From: Burkholderiales bacterium
GTDB taxonomy: Bacteria; Pseudomonadota; Gammaproteobacteria; Burkholderiales; Burkholderiaceae_C
Direction of reading: 5' to 3'
Assembly (NCBI GenBank): GCA_028868305.1
Contig: JAGWUS010000001.1
Coordinates: forward strand, 62,001-126,000
DNA length: 64,000 nt
The notes beneath the pieces are model-generated. The model did not search any database and was not told the origin of the DNA. It saw only the letters and a list, made by a program, of their open reading frames with translations. Below are positions 27,673 to 37,661 of this stretch, piece by piece. Positions within the stretch are counted from its first letter, which is position 1. Every line of letters begins with the position of its first letter. A program made the translations under genes and the position numbers.

Positions 27673-28009
27673 TCACACGCTACAGGTCACGTTGGTGTTT
27701 TCACCCGCCCAGCGTGAAGTACGGGGGTGTGTACTGCAGTTGCCAGTGGGCAGCACTGTTGCCACTGCCATTCGGGCCAGCGCTGTGCTGGCGGGTTTGA
27801 GAGCCGAGGAGGCCGACACGCTTGCGGCAGGCATTTGGGGGCGCAAGGCAGCGTTAGGACAAGCGTTGCGGGACCAGGACAGGGTGGAACTTTATCGTCT
27901 GTTGACGGTTGACCCCAAAGTGGCCCGCCGGGAGCGATTTGCGCGGCAGGGTGCCAAATCGGCCGGCCTGTTTGCCAAGCGCCGGGAGGGCGCCAAGGCG
28001 GGGTATTGA
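27662..28009 (+). CDS. rnfH: RnfH family protein (UPF0125, ubiquitin-like fold)
   Basis: A 115-residue member of the RnfH family, a beta-grasp fold: VTLVFSPAQREVRGCVLQLPVGSTVATAIRAS, then GIWGRKAALGQALRDQDRVELYRLL (about 57-81), then a basic tail (DPKVARRERFARQG). It is the second gene of the ratA-rnfH pair; the ATG overlaps the end of ratA. Its biochemical role is not settled, although gene pairing with ratA is strongly conserved. Confidence 0.92.
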   Translation: MATDHTLQVTLVFSPAQREVRGCVLQLPVGSTVATAIRASAVLAGLRAEEADTLAAGIWGRKAALGQALRDQDRVELYRLLTVDPKVARRERFARQGAKSAGLFAKRREGAKAGY

Positions 28010-28021
28010 TTCAGGACCGCA

Positions 28022-28537
28022 CTATCTGCAGTCGCTGTCAATGATGGCCTGAATGCGTTTGAGTTCGGTAGCGCGTGCTGTATCGTCCATCACTTCGCGT
28101 TCACCCGCAGGCCCCGTGCGGGCGACACGCACACCTGATTCAAAAGTTGTCTTGGCCTGTTTGGCCCGCGCGCAATTTTCTACCTTTGCTTTGGTTACGC
28201 GCTCTTCGTCTGCCTTGCGTTTGGCGGCCTCGGCGTCTGCGGCCTGTTTCTTTCTGGCTTCCAGTTCCTTGTCTACCCCCTTGGGAGCACTGGCAACCAG
28301 GGCTGGTGCCGCTGCGGGTTGCCCCGCATCCGCAACAGGCGCATCAGCAGCCGGCACCGGATTGGCTGCCACACGGCCGGTGGGCCGCTTCACGATGTTC
28401 TTGTCTGCGACATCGGGCGGCGGAGCACGATCGCTGAAAACCTTGCGGCCATCCTTATCAATCCATTGCCATTGCGCCATGGCACCAGAGCAGATACAAG
28501 TCACTGTCGCAGCAAGTAGGAGGTGGGTCAGCTTCAT
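28022..28537 (-). CDS. DUF4124 domain-containing secreted protein
   Basis: A signal peptide (MKLTHLLLAATVTCICSGAMAQ) is followed by the DUF4124 domain start WQWIDKDGRKVFSDRAPPPDV (residues 23-43). An Ala/Pro-rich linker and a charged helical segment (about 90-120, ARKKQAADAEAAKRKADEE) lead to a C-terminal RIQAIIDSDCR. Such small periplasmic proteins are common in betaproteobacteria; their role is unknown. The gene faces guaB divergently and ends 12 bp from the convergent rnfH stop. Confidence 0.85.
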   Translation of the reverse strand: MKLTHLLLAATVTCICSGAMAQWQWIDKDGRKVFSDRAPPPDVADKNIVKRPTGRVAANPVPAADAPVADAGQPAAAPALVASAPKGVDKELEARKKQAADAEAAKRKADEERVTKAKVENCARAKQAKTTFESGVRVARTGPAGEREVMDDTARATELKRIQAIIDSDCR

Positions 28538-28545
28538 GTTGTTAG

Positions 28546-30072
<1,527 letters not shown>

Positions 30073-30073
30073 T

Positions 30074-30143
30074 GCCCCCGCGCTCCACCGCTTTGCCGGT
30101 CGCTGCCCCCCAAGGGGGTTAATTTTTCTTGGGGCGGCCCGTC
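30074..30143 (+). repeat. GC-rich dispersed element between guaB and guaA
   Basis: CCCCCGCGCTCCACCGC...CGCTGCCCCCCAAGGGGGTTAA...CTTGGGGCGGCCCGTCG: the same plan as the copy at 21273, with an A/T-rich middle. It occupies most of the 92-bp guaB-guaA gap. Confidence 0.65.
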
Positions 30144-30164
30144 GAAAAATTGCCGCCGTACTGT

Positions 30165-31775
30165 ATGCACCAGAAAATACTCATTCTTGATTTTGGTTCC
30201 CAGGTTACCCAACTGATAGCGCGGCGTGTCCGTGAGGCGCACGTGTACTGTGAGGTGCATCCTTGTGATGTGACAGACGACTGGATACGTGTTTACGCAC
30301 GGGACGGTAATCTCAAAGGCATTATTCTTTCCGGAAGCCACGCCAGCGTTTATGAGGAAAGCACGGACAAAGCCCCCAGGATGGTGTTCGAGTTGGGCAT
30401 TCCTGTACTGGGCATCTGCTACGGTATGCAAACGATGGCACATCAGCTGGGCGGTAGGGTGACTAGCGGTCAAACACGCGAATTTGGACACGCTGATGTA
30501 CGTGCGCATGGTCACACCCGTCTGCTGGACGGTATCCAGGACTACACCACGCCAATGGGCCATGGCATGTTGCAGGTCTGGATGAGTCATGGCGACAAGG
30601 TGACCGAGTTGCCGCATGGGTTCAAGCTCATGGCCAGCACAGACAGTTGCCCGATAGCCGGTATGGCTGATGAAGAGCGTCGTTTTTACGGTGTGCAGTT
30701 CCACCCGGAGGTGACCCATACCAAGCTTGGCGCGGCGATTCTGGAGCGTTTCGTTGTCGATATCTGTGGTACCAAAGCGGACTGGATCATGGGAGACTAC
30801 ATCGCTGAAGCGGTGGAGCATATCCGGGCCCAGGTAGGCAAGGATGAGGTCATTCTGGGTCTTTCCGGCGGTGTGGATTCTTCAGTTGCTGCGGCACTAA
30901 TACATCGCGCCATCGGGGAGCAGCTCACCTGCGTATTTGTGGACCATGGGCTGCTTCGTCTGAATGAAGGCGATATGGTGATGGACATGTTTGTTGGCAA
31001 GCTCCATGCCAAAGTGATCCGCGTAGACGCAGAAGCCCAGTTTCTGGGTCATCTCAAGGGGGTGAGCGATCCCGAGGCCAAGCGCAAGATCATCGGCCGT
31101 GAGTTCGTAGAGGTTTTCAAGGCTGAGGCAGCCAAGCTCAAGAATGACCATTCTCGGCATGTGGCGTGGTTGGCACAGGGCACCATTTACCCTGATGTCA
31201 TTGAATCAGGCGGTTCGGGCAACAAGAAGGCAGTCACCATCAAGAGCCATCACAACGTGGGAGGGCTGCCTGAGCAGTTGGGACTGAGTCTGCTGGAGCC
31301 GTTGCGTGAGCTTTTCAAGGATGAGGTGCGAGAGTTGGGTGTTGCTTTGGGCTTGCCTTACCACATGGTGTATCGCCATCCGTTTCCCGGGCCTGGACTG
31401 GGGGTGCGGATTCTTGGGGAAATCAAGAAGGAATACGCGGACCTGCTGCGTAGGGCCGATGCGATCTTTATCGAAGAGTTGCGAAACTTTACCGATTTGG
31501 ATACCGGTAAGAGTTGGTACGACCTGACCAGTCAGGCGTTCACCGTATTCCTGCCTGTCAAGAGCGTTGGAGTGATGGGCGACGGACGTACATATGACTA
31601 TGTTGTGGCTCTTCGCGCAGTACAAACCAGCGACTTCATGACTGCCGATTGGGCGGAGTTGCCCTACGCTTTGTTGAAGAAGGTCTCCAGCCGGATCATT
31701 AACGAAGTCCGCGGCATCAACCGCGTAACGTACGATGTCAGTAGCAAGCCACCTGCGACCATTGAGTGGGAGTAG
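30165..31775 (+). CDS. guaA: GMP synthase (glutamine-hydrolysing)
   Basis: GuaA converts XMP to GMP using glutamine and ATP. The 536-residue protein has an N-terminal class-I glutamine amidotransferase domain with the nucleophile Cys at about 85 in VLGICYGMQ and the His-x-Glu pair in FHPEVTHT. The ATP-pyrophosphatase P-loop follows ([19 protein letters not shown], about 228-246), and the dimerisation domain ends with [15 protein letters not shown]. The ATG at 30165 is the family start; the upstream residues would be repeat-derived. It sits directly behind guaB in a pathway operon. Confidence 0.98.
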   Translation: MHQKILILDFGSQVTQLIARRVREAHVYCEVHPCDVTDDWIRVYARDGNLKGIILSGSHASVYEESTDKAPRMVFELGIPVLGICYGMQTMAHQLGGRVTSGQTREFGHADVRAHGHTRLLDGIQDYTTPMGHGMLQVWMSHGDKVTELPHGFKLMASTDSCPIAGMADEERRFYGVQFHPEVTHTKLGAAILERFVVDICGTKADWIMGDYIAEAVEHIRAQVGKDEVILGLSGGVDSSVAAALIHRAIGEQLTCVFVDHGLLRLNEGDMVMDMFVGKLHAKVIRVDAEAQFLGHLKGVSDPEAKRKIIGREFVEVFKAEAAKLKNDHSRHVAWLAQGTIYPDVIESGGSGNKKAVTIKSHHNVGGLPEQLGLSLLEPLRELFKDEVRELGVALGLPYHMVYRHPFPGPGLGVRILGEIKKEYADLLRRADAIFIEELRNFTDLDTGKSWYDLTSQAFTVFLPVKSVGVMGDGRTYDYVVALRAVQTSDFMTADWAELPYALLKKVSSRIINEVRGINRVTYDVSSKPPATIEWE

Positions 31776-31880
31776 TTGAGCGAGTGCACCTGCATTTATC
31801 TGGCTAGCGATTTACCCTAAGAAGCCCCGGACGGGGCGTAGCCGGTGCACAATGCTTTGAAACGACAGGCCACCGGCACT

Positions 31881-33638
31881 ATGTCAATAGATCACGACGT
31901 AATCCATTTTCTCGACGACGAAAATGACACAGTGGCCGCCAGAGAGTTGGTCTGGCGGTTGATGGTGATTGATGATGAGCCGGATGTTCACCGGGCTACT
32001 ACGTTTGCCCTGTCTGGTGTCAAGATACTCGGACGTCCTCTTGAGTTTCTCCATGCATATTCAGCCGTTGACGCGGTCGAACAACTCACTCGTGAAAAGG
32101 ATGTTGCAGTTATTTTGCTGGATGTTGTGATGGAGAGTGAGGACGCGGGACTGGAACTCGTAAAAACCGTACGACAACGGCTCAAACTCACGGAACTTCG
32201 GATCATTCTGCGCACGGGCCAGCCTGGGTATGCCCCTGAAATCGAAACGATTCACGATTTTGATATCAACGACTACAAGACAAAATCGGAGCTGACGCGG
32301 ACCAAACTGTATGCCACAGTGACGGCGGCACTGCGTTCTTATGAACAGATTCGCAAACTCGACCAGCTCGCTTTTTATGACCGCCTCTCGGAACTGCCAA
32401 ACCGCAACAAGTTCATTGACCTGTGCGAGGATCGGCTGAGGGTTGCGCCATCGCAAGAGGACGTGATCGCCATATTGGACATTGACGACTTTTCTGAAAT
32501 CAATGACGCATTGGGACATCAGCAGGGGGATCGTCTTTTGCAGGCTATTGCCGATAGGCTGAAGTTCAATCTTGGCGCCGAAGTAATCCTTGCGCGAATC
32601 GGTGGCGACACATTTGGTTTGATGGGGACGGCGATCCAGCTTGATCCGACGCAAATTTTGGGTCTGTTCCGCGACGCCATCGTGGTGAAAGACGACTCCA
32701 TGATAGTCACTGCAACCATGGGGCTGACCAATCAACTGGGAAGCGCCATCCTTGCCAGAGACGCATTGAAAGATGCCAACATTGCACTCAAGCGTGCCAA
32801 GAAGACCCGGCGTGGCGGCTTCGTCATGTTTTCGGCAGAGATGGGGGCTGATATCCGGGAGCGGGTAGGTCTTCTTCAGAATTTGAGACAGGCCGTTGAG
32901 AGTGAGCGTTTGTTCATTGTTTATCAACCACAGGTACATCTTGCCAGCGGAAAATTGGTCGGCATGGAAGCACTGATTCGCTGGCGCAATGAGGATGGAA
33001 CTTTTGTACCACCCGACCGATTTATTCCATTGGCCGAGGCATCAGGAATGATTGTTCCCATTGGCGATTGGGTTTTGCGTATGGCTTGTTACGAGCTTGT
33101 CCGCATTCAGGCATTGGGTTATCCCGGTCTAAGAATGTCGGTCAACGTTTCGCAGGTGCAATTCCGTCATCCAGAGTTCTTGGGGAAACTCAATGCGGCT
33201 CTACAGGATACTGGCATCAAGTCGAAGTTTCTGGAACTCGAGATTACCGAATCCGTTGCCATGGAAGAAGCGGACTTCATGCTGAAGACTCTGCGCATGG
33301 TGCGGAAAATGGGCATTTCTATTGCGATTGACGATTTCGGAACCGGGTATTCCTCGCTGAGCCAGTTGCGCCAATTGCCGATTGACCGCCTTAAGATCGA
33401 CCGGACTTTTGTTTCGGAACTCAGTCAGGACGTCATAGGCGGTCATATTGCATCCATGGTCATTGAGTTGGGGCGTAACCTGAACCTTACTGTAATTGCC
33501 GAGGGCATCGAAGAGGAAAAGCAGGCGCAAACACTGCTCAAGTTGGGATGTCATGAAGGACAAGGTTATCTGTATGCCAGGCCGTTGACCGCCATCCAAC
33601 TGCGCGAGTGGCTTCAGTCCCGCCCTTCTGGTCAATGA
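31881..33638 (+). CDS. Response regulator with degenerate GGDEF and EAL domains (c-di-GMP phosphodiesterase-type)
   Basis: The receiver domain (about 25-150) has a phospho-acceptor Asp in VILLDVVME. It is followed by a GGDEF-like domain (about 170-325) whose signature reads GGDTF rather than GGDEF and so is probably inactive as a cyclase. The EAL domain (about 340-580) keeps the key motifs: EALIRW, NVS, EITES, DDFGTGYSSL. The likely activity is therefore c-di-GMP hydrolysis controlled by phosphorylation. The GTG at 31845 is an alternative start. No sensor kinase is adjacent. The stop overlaps the ATG of the next gene (ATGA), an odd partner for a signalling protein. Confidence 0.9.
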   Translation: MSIDHDVIHFLDDENDTVAARELVWRLMVIDDEPDVHRATTFALSGVKILGRPLEFLHAYSAVDAVEQLTREKDVAVILLDVVMESEDAGLELVKTVRQRLKLTELRIILRTGQPGYAPEIETIHDFDINDYKTKSELTRTKLYATVTAALRSYEQIRKLDQLAFYDRLSELPNRNKFIDLCEDRLRVAPSQEDVIAILDIDDFSEINDALGHQQGDRLLQAIADRLKFNLGAEVILARIGGDTFGLMGTAIQLDPTQILGLFRDAIVVKDDSMIVTATMGLTNQLGSAILARDALKDANIALKRAKKTRRGGFVMFSAEMGADIRERVGLLQNLRQAVESERLFIVYQPQVHLASGKLVGMEALIRWRNEDGTFVPPDRFIPLAEASGMIVPIGDWVLRMACYELVRIQALGYPGLRMSVNVSQVQFRHPEFLGKLNAALQDTGIKSKFLELEITESVAMEEADFMLKTLRMVRKMGISIAIDDFGTGYSSLSQLRQLPIDRLKIDRTFVSELSQDVIGGHIASMVIELGRNLNLTVIAEGIEEEKQAQTLLKLGCHEGQGYLYARPLTAIQLREWLQSRPSGQ

Positions 33639-35059
33639 CGTCCGCTTTTGATGTGCCGCCAGGGCACACAGGTACCCTGGAATCTACTGACGATCGTTAC
33701 ATGCGGATGGCCCTTGCCCAGGCCAGAGAAGCTGCAATACGTGGCGAAGTGCCTGTCGGTGCGGTTGTGGTCAAGGACGATGAGGTCATTGCCACTGGTG
33801 CCAACTCCCCCCTTTCCGAAAACGATCCAACGGCCCACGCAGAAATTGCTGCATTGCGCGCCGCTGGGCGAACACTTGGAAACTACCGCCTGGAGGGGTG
33901 CACCCTGTATGTGACCCTGGAGCCCTGCAGCATGTGCGCAGGAGCCATGCTGCATTCGCGACTGGCGCGCGTTGTATTCGGTGCACCGGACCCCAAGACT
34001 GGCGCAGCAGGGTCGGTACTGAACCTCTTTTCGAATAAGCTGATCAACCATCACACGCAGGTCAGTGGCGGTGTGTTGCATGAGGAGTGTGCCGTTGTTG
34101 TCCAGGCTTTTTTTCGTAAGCGCAGGGAGGTGGAAAAGGCGGTGGCTCAACCGCTACGTGAAGATGCTCTACGCACTCCTGACAAGCGCTTTGCCGGTTT
34201 GCCTGGTTATCCATGGCAGGGCAGGTACACGCAACAACTTCCATCACTGCGCGGCTTGCGCATGCATTTTTTGGACGAAGGCCCGCAGGATGCCAAAACT
34301 GTGCTTTTATGCCTGCACGGCAACCCAGCCTGGAGCTATCTGTACCGCAAGATGATTCCTGTCTGGCTGGATGCGGGACATCGCATCGTGGCCCCTGACC
34401 TCATAGGTTTTGGCAAGAGCGACAAACCCAAGCGGGAAACGGCGCATACGTTTGAATTTCACCGCAATTGCCTGCTGGAACTGGTGGAGTCGCTGAACCT
34501 CAGTGGGATTGTGCTCGTGGTCCAGGATTGGGGAGGCATCCTGGGGCTGACATTGCCGATGGAGGTGCCATCGCGTTATAAGGGGCTGGTTGTCATGAAT
34601 ACCGTGCTGGCAACGGGTGAGTCGCCCTTGAGTCCGGGCTTCCTGAGTTGGCGCGAAATGTGTCGAAAAAAGCCGGATTTTGATGTTGGGCGCCTTTTGC
34701 GGCGGGGCAATCCTGAAATGGATGGTGCGGACTCTGCGGCCTACAACGCACCTTTCCCCGATGCCGGTTATCGGGCCGCCTTGCGTGCATTTCCTGAGAT
34801 TGTGCCTGATCGTCCCGACGCGCCTGGTGCCGACCTGTCACAAAGAGCTGCAGCTTTTCTGAAGAGCGACTGGCAGGGCAAAACTGTGATGGCAGTTGGA
34901 GCACTTGACCCTGTGCTAGGGGTTTCGGTCATGGAGCGGTTGCAAAAGCAAATCCGATACGCCCCGCAATTGCTGGTGTTGCCGTCGGCGGGGCACTTTG
35001 TGCAAGAGCAGGGTGCTGAATTGGCGCACAGAGTTGTCGAGTTATTTGCTGACAGATAA
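33635..35059 (+). CDS. tadA: TadA tRNA adenosine deaminase fused to a haloalkane-dehalogenase-like alpha/beta hydrolase
   Basis: One 474-residue frame holds two enzymes. Residues about 20-165 are TadA, which makes inosine at tRNA position 34: H68-A69-E70 and P97-C98-S99-M100-C101 are the zinc and proton-shuttle residues. After a linker (170-190), residues about 190-474 match haloalkane dehalogenases and related hydrolases: oxyanion HGNP (228-231), nucleophile Asp298-Trp299 in VVQDWGG, Asp425 and His454 in AGHFVQEQG. All catalytic residues of both halves are intact and the frame has no stop between them. The ATG at 33635 overlaps the upstream regulator's stop. LD-carboxypeptidase follows. The two activities have no obvious link; the true substrate of the second domain is unknown. 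Confidence 0.93.
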   Translation: MTSAFDVPPGHTGTLESTDDRYMRMALAQAREAAIRGEVPVGAVVVKDDEVIATGANSPLSENDPTAHAEIAALRAAGRTLGNYRLEGCTLYVTLEPCSMCAGAMLHSRLARVVFGAPDPKTGAAGSVLNLFSNKLINHHTQVSGGVLHEECAVVVQAFFRKRREVEKAVAQPLREDALRTPDKRFAGLPGYPWQGRYTQQLPSLRGLRMHFLDEGPQDAKTVLLCLHGNPAWSYLYRKMIPVWLDAGHRIVAPDLIGFGKSDKPKRETAHTFEFHRNCLLELVESLNLSGIVLVVQDWGGILGLTLPMEVPSRYKGLVVMNTVLATGESPLSPGFLSWREMCRKKPDFDVGRLLRRGNPEMDGADSAAYNAPFPDAGYRAALRAFPEIVPDRPDAPGADLSQRAAAFLKSDWQGKTVMAVGALDPVLGVSVMERLQKQIRYAPQLLVLPSAGHFVQEQGAELAHRVVELFADR

Positions 35060-35066
35060 TTCGCCT

Positions 35067-35981
35067 GTGAAAAAGCACATTTATATTTACTCTCCCTCCG
35101 GTGCGGTGCGTGACAAAGCGGCTTTCAAGCGCGGGGTCAAGCGCCTTCAATCGTTGGGACATGAAGTCGAAGTTGATACTGACGCACTGGCCAGTCATAC
35201 ACGATTCGCTGGCGACGATGCCCAGCGGTTGGCCGCCATTCACCGTGCGGCCACCAGTGGGGCCGATGTGGCACTTATCTCTCGTGGCGGCTATGGCATC
35301 ACACGCCTGTTGCCTGATATTCGCTACAAAACCCTTGCGAAGGCGATCGGGAAAGGCACACGCTTTGTGGGTATCAGCGACTTCACTGCACTCCAGTTGG
35401 CATTGTTTGCGAAGACCGGGGCAATCACGTGGGCTGGCCCGGCAGTGTGCGAAGGTTTTGGGGCCCTGCCTGCTCCGGATGACATCATGGAAGATTGCTT
35501 CGCTGACATGTTGCATGACAGGGGGGAGGGCGCTGGTTGGCGTCAGCATCCGGGCACGGATTCGGTGAACAAGGTCGTGCGTGGTGCCACCTTGTGGGGA
35601 GGTAATCTTTCCATCCTTGTATCGCTGTTGGGTACGCCGTATTTCCCGAAGATCAAAAGTGGCGTCCTGTTTCTGGAGGATGTCAGCGAACATCCCTATC
35701 GGTTGGAGCGCATGCTGACGCAATTGCTTCATGCTGGTGTTCTGGCGCAACAAAAGGCCATCGTGCTAGGACAATTCACCGGGTTTTCACTCACACCGCA
35801 TGATCGCGGATACCGGCTCGACACAGTTGTTCACTGGCTGCGCAGCAAGGTGAAGGCAACCGTAATCTCAAACCTTCCATATGGACATGTCCAGACCAAG
35901 GTTATGTTGCCCGTGGGCGCTCAAATTGATTTACTGCTGGAAGGGCGCGACGCCCTGCTGCTATGGGGGCATCAGGGCTAG
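35067..35981 (+). CDS. LD-carboxypeptidase (murein tetrapeptide carboxypeptidase, LdcA-like)
   Basis: Peptidase family S66, which removes the terminal D-Ala from cytoplasmic muropeptide tetrapeptides during cell-wall recycling. The 304-residue protein begins KKHIYIYSPSGAV. It has SRGGYGITRLLPDI, the nucleophile Ser at about 104 in FVGISDFTALQ, and a C-terminal LPYGHVQTKVMLPVGA carrying the His region. The GTG at 35067 is preferred; longer versions would overlap the preceding gene and lack similarity. It follows tadA by 7 bp and ends immediately next to the stop of the convergent gene at 35982. Confidence 0.93.
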   Translation: MKKHIYIYSPSGAVRDKAAFKRGVKRLQSLGHEVEVDTDALASHTRFAGDDAQRLAAIHRAATSGADVALISRGGYGITRLLPDIRYKTLAKAIGKGTRFVGISDFTALQLALFAKTGAITWAGPAVCEGFGALPAPDDIMEDCFADMLHDRGEGAGWRQHPGTDSVNKVVRGATLWGGNLSILVSLLGTPYFPKIKSGVLFLEDVSEHPYRLERMLTQLLHAGVLAQQKAIVLGQFTGFSLTPHDRGYRLDTVVHWLRSKVKATVISNLPYGHVQTKVMLPVGAQIDLLLEGRDALLLWGHQG

Positions 35982-36386
35982 TCAGTGCGGTTGTTCTTCG
36001 TTTAGCGGGCTATTTCTCGCAGTCAGTGCCCGGGGTAGCAGACCAGCGAAGCGCTCGCTAATCTGCGCCAGTTTCTTCTTTGCAATCATTTCACCCTCAT
36101 TGGCGGCGATGACCGCCATGACATCGCCGCGCAGATACCACAAGTCCTGGATGTCGTTGGCGTAGGCGATGCGCAAGTGAACGACTGATTTCGTGTCAAT
36201 TCCGCACTGCCCCAGGCATTCCAACATTGCAGCACGTATTTCACGCATTGCCACTTGCATTTGGCCTGGATGGCCGCTGCTGCGATGACCCAGCAGACCT
36301 TGTAACCCGCTGATCAGATAGGTGGCTGCCCAGCGCACTTTGGGCGTCAAATCATTCTGTTTGAGAGTGTCCGAGCGCATTTTCAT
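35982..36386 (-). CDS. Hypothetical protein, paralogue of the 104-aa protein at 5499-5813
   Basis: A 134-residue soluble, helical protein. Residues about 48-120 align with the 104-aa protein encoded at 5499: IRAAML, LRIAYANDIQDLWYLRGDVM, VIAA and a final F-x-G-x2-P. The extra N-terminus (MKMRSDTLKQNDLTPKVRW and a hydrophobic patch, AATYLISGLQGLLG) is absent from the other copy. ATG at 36386. Function unknown. It lies between the LD-carboxypeptidase and the dif-proximal cyclase gene, and converges with the former with no spacer. Confidence 0.7.
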   Translation of the reverse strand: MKMRSDTLKQNDLTPKVRWAATYLISGLQGLLGHRSSGHPGQMQVAMREIRAAMLECLGQCGIDTKSVVHLRIAYANDIQDLWYLRGDVMAVIAANEGEMIAKKKLAQISERFAGLLPRALTARNSPLNEEQPH

Positions 36387-36640
36387 TGGGAAATACTGAA
36401 ATGCTTTGGAAAAATTGTTATTAATCAGTGACTTACAATCTTTTTATTATGTTGTACTTTTGAATATTCTTCAAGTGGGGTATTGCTTTGCAGTGTGGTT
36501 ATTTGGCTGCACTCAGTGGGGTTCTTCTTAAGCCTCTGGGAGGGATTTCTGGAGAGTGGACATTCCGGTGCATTCGGGATGTCCAACAACTGCGCAATGC
36601 CCTAAACTCACCTCATTCATATTGATGGGAACTATTGGGA
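36387..36640 (+). promoter_or_regulatory. AT-rich upstream region of the cyclase gene with a strong hairpin
   Basis: This 254-bp gap separates divergent genes. Its left half is AT-rich (36400-36470) and could hold promoters for both. GGACATTCCG (36558-36567) can pair with CGGGATGTCC (36575-36584) in a 10-bp stem with one G-T pair and no T run, so it is an operator or leader structure rather than a terminator. Confidence 0.4.
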
Positions 36641-37552
36641 ATGGGTGTTCAAGCGACGGTGGTTTTCACGGATTTGCATGGCAGCACAGCCGTATTTGAG
36701 TCATTGGGAAACGCCCGTGCTACCGAGCGCGTAACACACATTACTACCTGGATTGGCAGGCAGTGCGAATCGTTTGGCGGACGTGTTGTTAAAACTCTTG
36801 GGGATGGTGTTCTGGCGCTTTTCCCTGACGGAGAAAGTGCGGTCAGGGCAGTTGTGGACCTTCAGCGGCAGCATAGCAAGTCGATTGCGACTACTGACGT
36901 TGCAATGCCCATCCGGATAGGCCTCGCCAGCGGGGAGGTCGAGATTGTCGATGGTGACTGCTACGGGGATGCTGTGAATGTGGCGGCCCGTCTTTGCGAT
37001 CTCAGTGGGCCTGGTCAGATCTGGGCGAATGCGGCGTCGCTTACTAGCGCAAATGAATCCCCAGGTGTCACATTTCGCATTCTTGGCCCGATTAATATCC
37101 GGGGGCGTGCCGAACCATGTACCGTGTACCAGATTGAGTGGCGTGAAGATGCTGCCTCGGATTTTCTCACTATGCAAGGGGACATTGATCATTCCTATGC
37201 ATCGGGTGAAGTGGATGCACTGGGGCGTGAAATTGAGTTGACCTGCCTTGGCCTTACCAAGCGGTTCAAGTCCTTTGAATTGCCAGTCACCATCGGGCGT
37301 GTGCGTACGGTGGACTTCATGGTGAACGATCCACGGGTTTCACGTACGCATGCTCGTTTGGAATGGCGCAATGGAAGTGTTGTTTTGGCGGATGTCAGCA
37401 GCTATGGAAGCTGGGTCAGATTTGCCGGCGCCAACGGTTCAGATCTTTTACTGCGCCGAGATGAATGCGTACTGCATGGACATGGGGAACTTGCCCTGGG
37501 TGGGTCGTTTTCTGATCCATCAGTGCCGATGGTCTCGTTTCGTATTTTGTAG
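36641..37552 (+). CDS. Class III adenylate/guanylate cyclase domain fused to an FHA domain
   Basis: Residues about 1-165 are a class III nucleotidyl cyclase: metal-binding Asp residues in FTDLHGST and TLGDGVLALF, a base-reading Lys in VVKTLGD, and the transition-state Asn and Arg in NVAARL. Residues about 195-303 form an FHA domain (TIGRVRTVDFMVNDPRVSRTHARLEW), with the usual NGT replaced by YGSW. The catalytic residues look intact, so cAMP or cGMP synthesis is plausible, with the FHA domain reading a phosphothreonine partner. The ATG at 36641 is preferred over TTG at 36635. The stop lies 38 bp before the dif-like site. Confidence 0.9.
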   Translation: MGVQATVVFTDLHGSTAVFESLGNARATERVTHITTWIGRQCESFGGRVVKTLGDGVLALFPDGESAVRAVVDLQRQHSKSIATTDVAMPIRIGLASGEVEIVDGDCYGDAVNVAARLCDLSGPGQIWANAASLTSANESPGVTFRILGPINIRGRAEPCTVYQIEWREDAASDFLTMQGDIDHSYASGEVDALGREIELTCLGLTKRFKSFELPVTIGRVRTVDFMVNDPRVSRTHARLEWRNGSVVLADVSSYGSWVRFAGANGSDLLLRRDECVLHGHGELALGGSFSDPSVPMVSFRIL

Positions 37553-37590
37553 TCACCGAGCGGCATCACTCATTCATACTACAGTAATTT

Positions 37591-37618
37591 TATTAACATA
37601 AGATACATCGTATAAAGT
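37591..37618 (-). other. dif-like XerCD recombination site (left junction)
   Basis: Read on the minus strand, the 28 bp divide as XerC arm ACTTTATACGA, central TGTATC, XerD arm TTATGTTAATA. The XerD arm matches the nearly invariant TTATGTTAA of proteobacterial dif sites and the centre matches TGTATA-type centres. The XerC arm is unlike the usual form, which ends GCATAA, but is identical to the XerC arm at 38976-38986. That fits a hybrid site made by XerC strand exchange. Gene orientations switch here, consistent with the replication terminus. Confidence 0.75.
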
Positions 37619-37661
37619 AGGACGACGGTTGCGCAGGGTGCCACAGTGCCCCGCAGACCGC

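Noticed and set aside
31822-31838. GCCCCGGACGGGGC hairpin after guaA as a terminator
   Set aside because: No T run follows it; it could be a chance GC palindrome.
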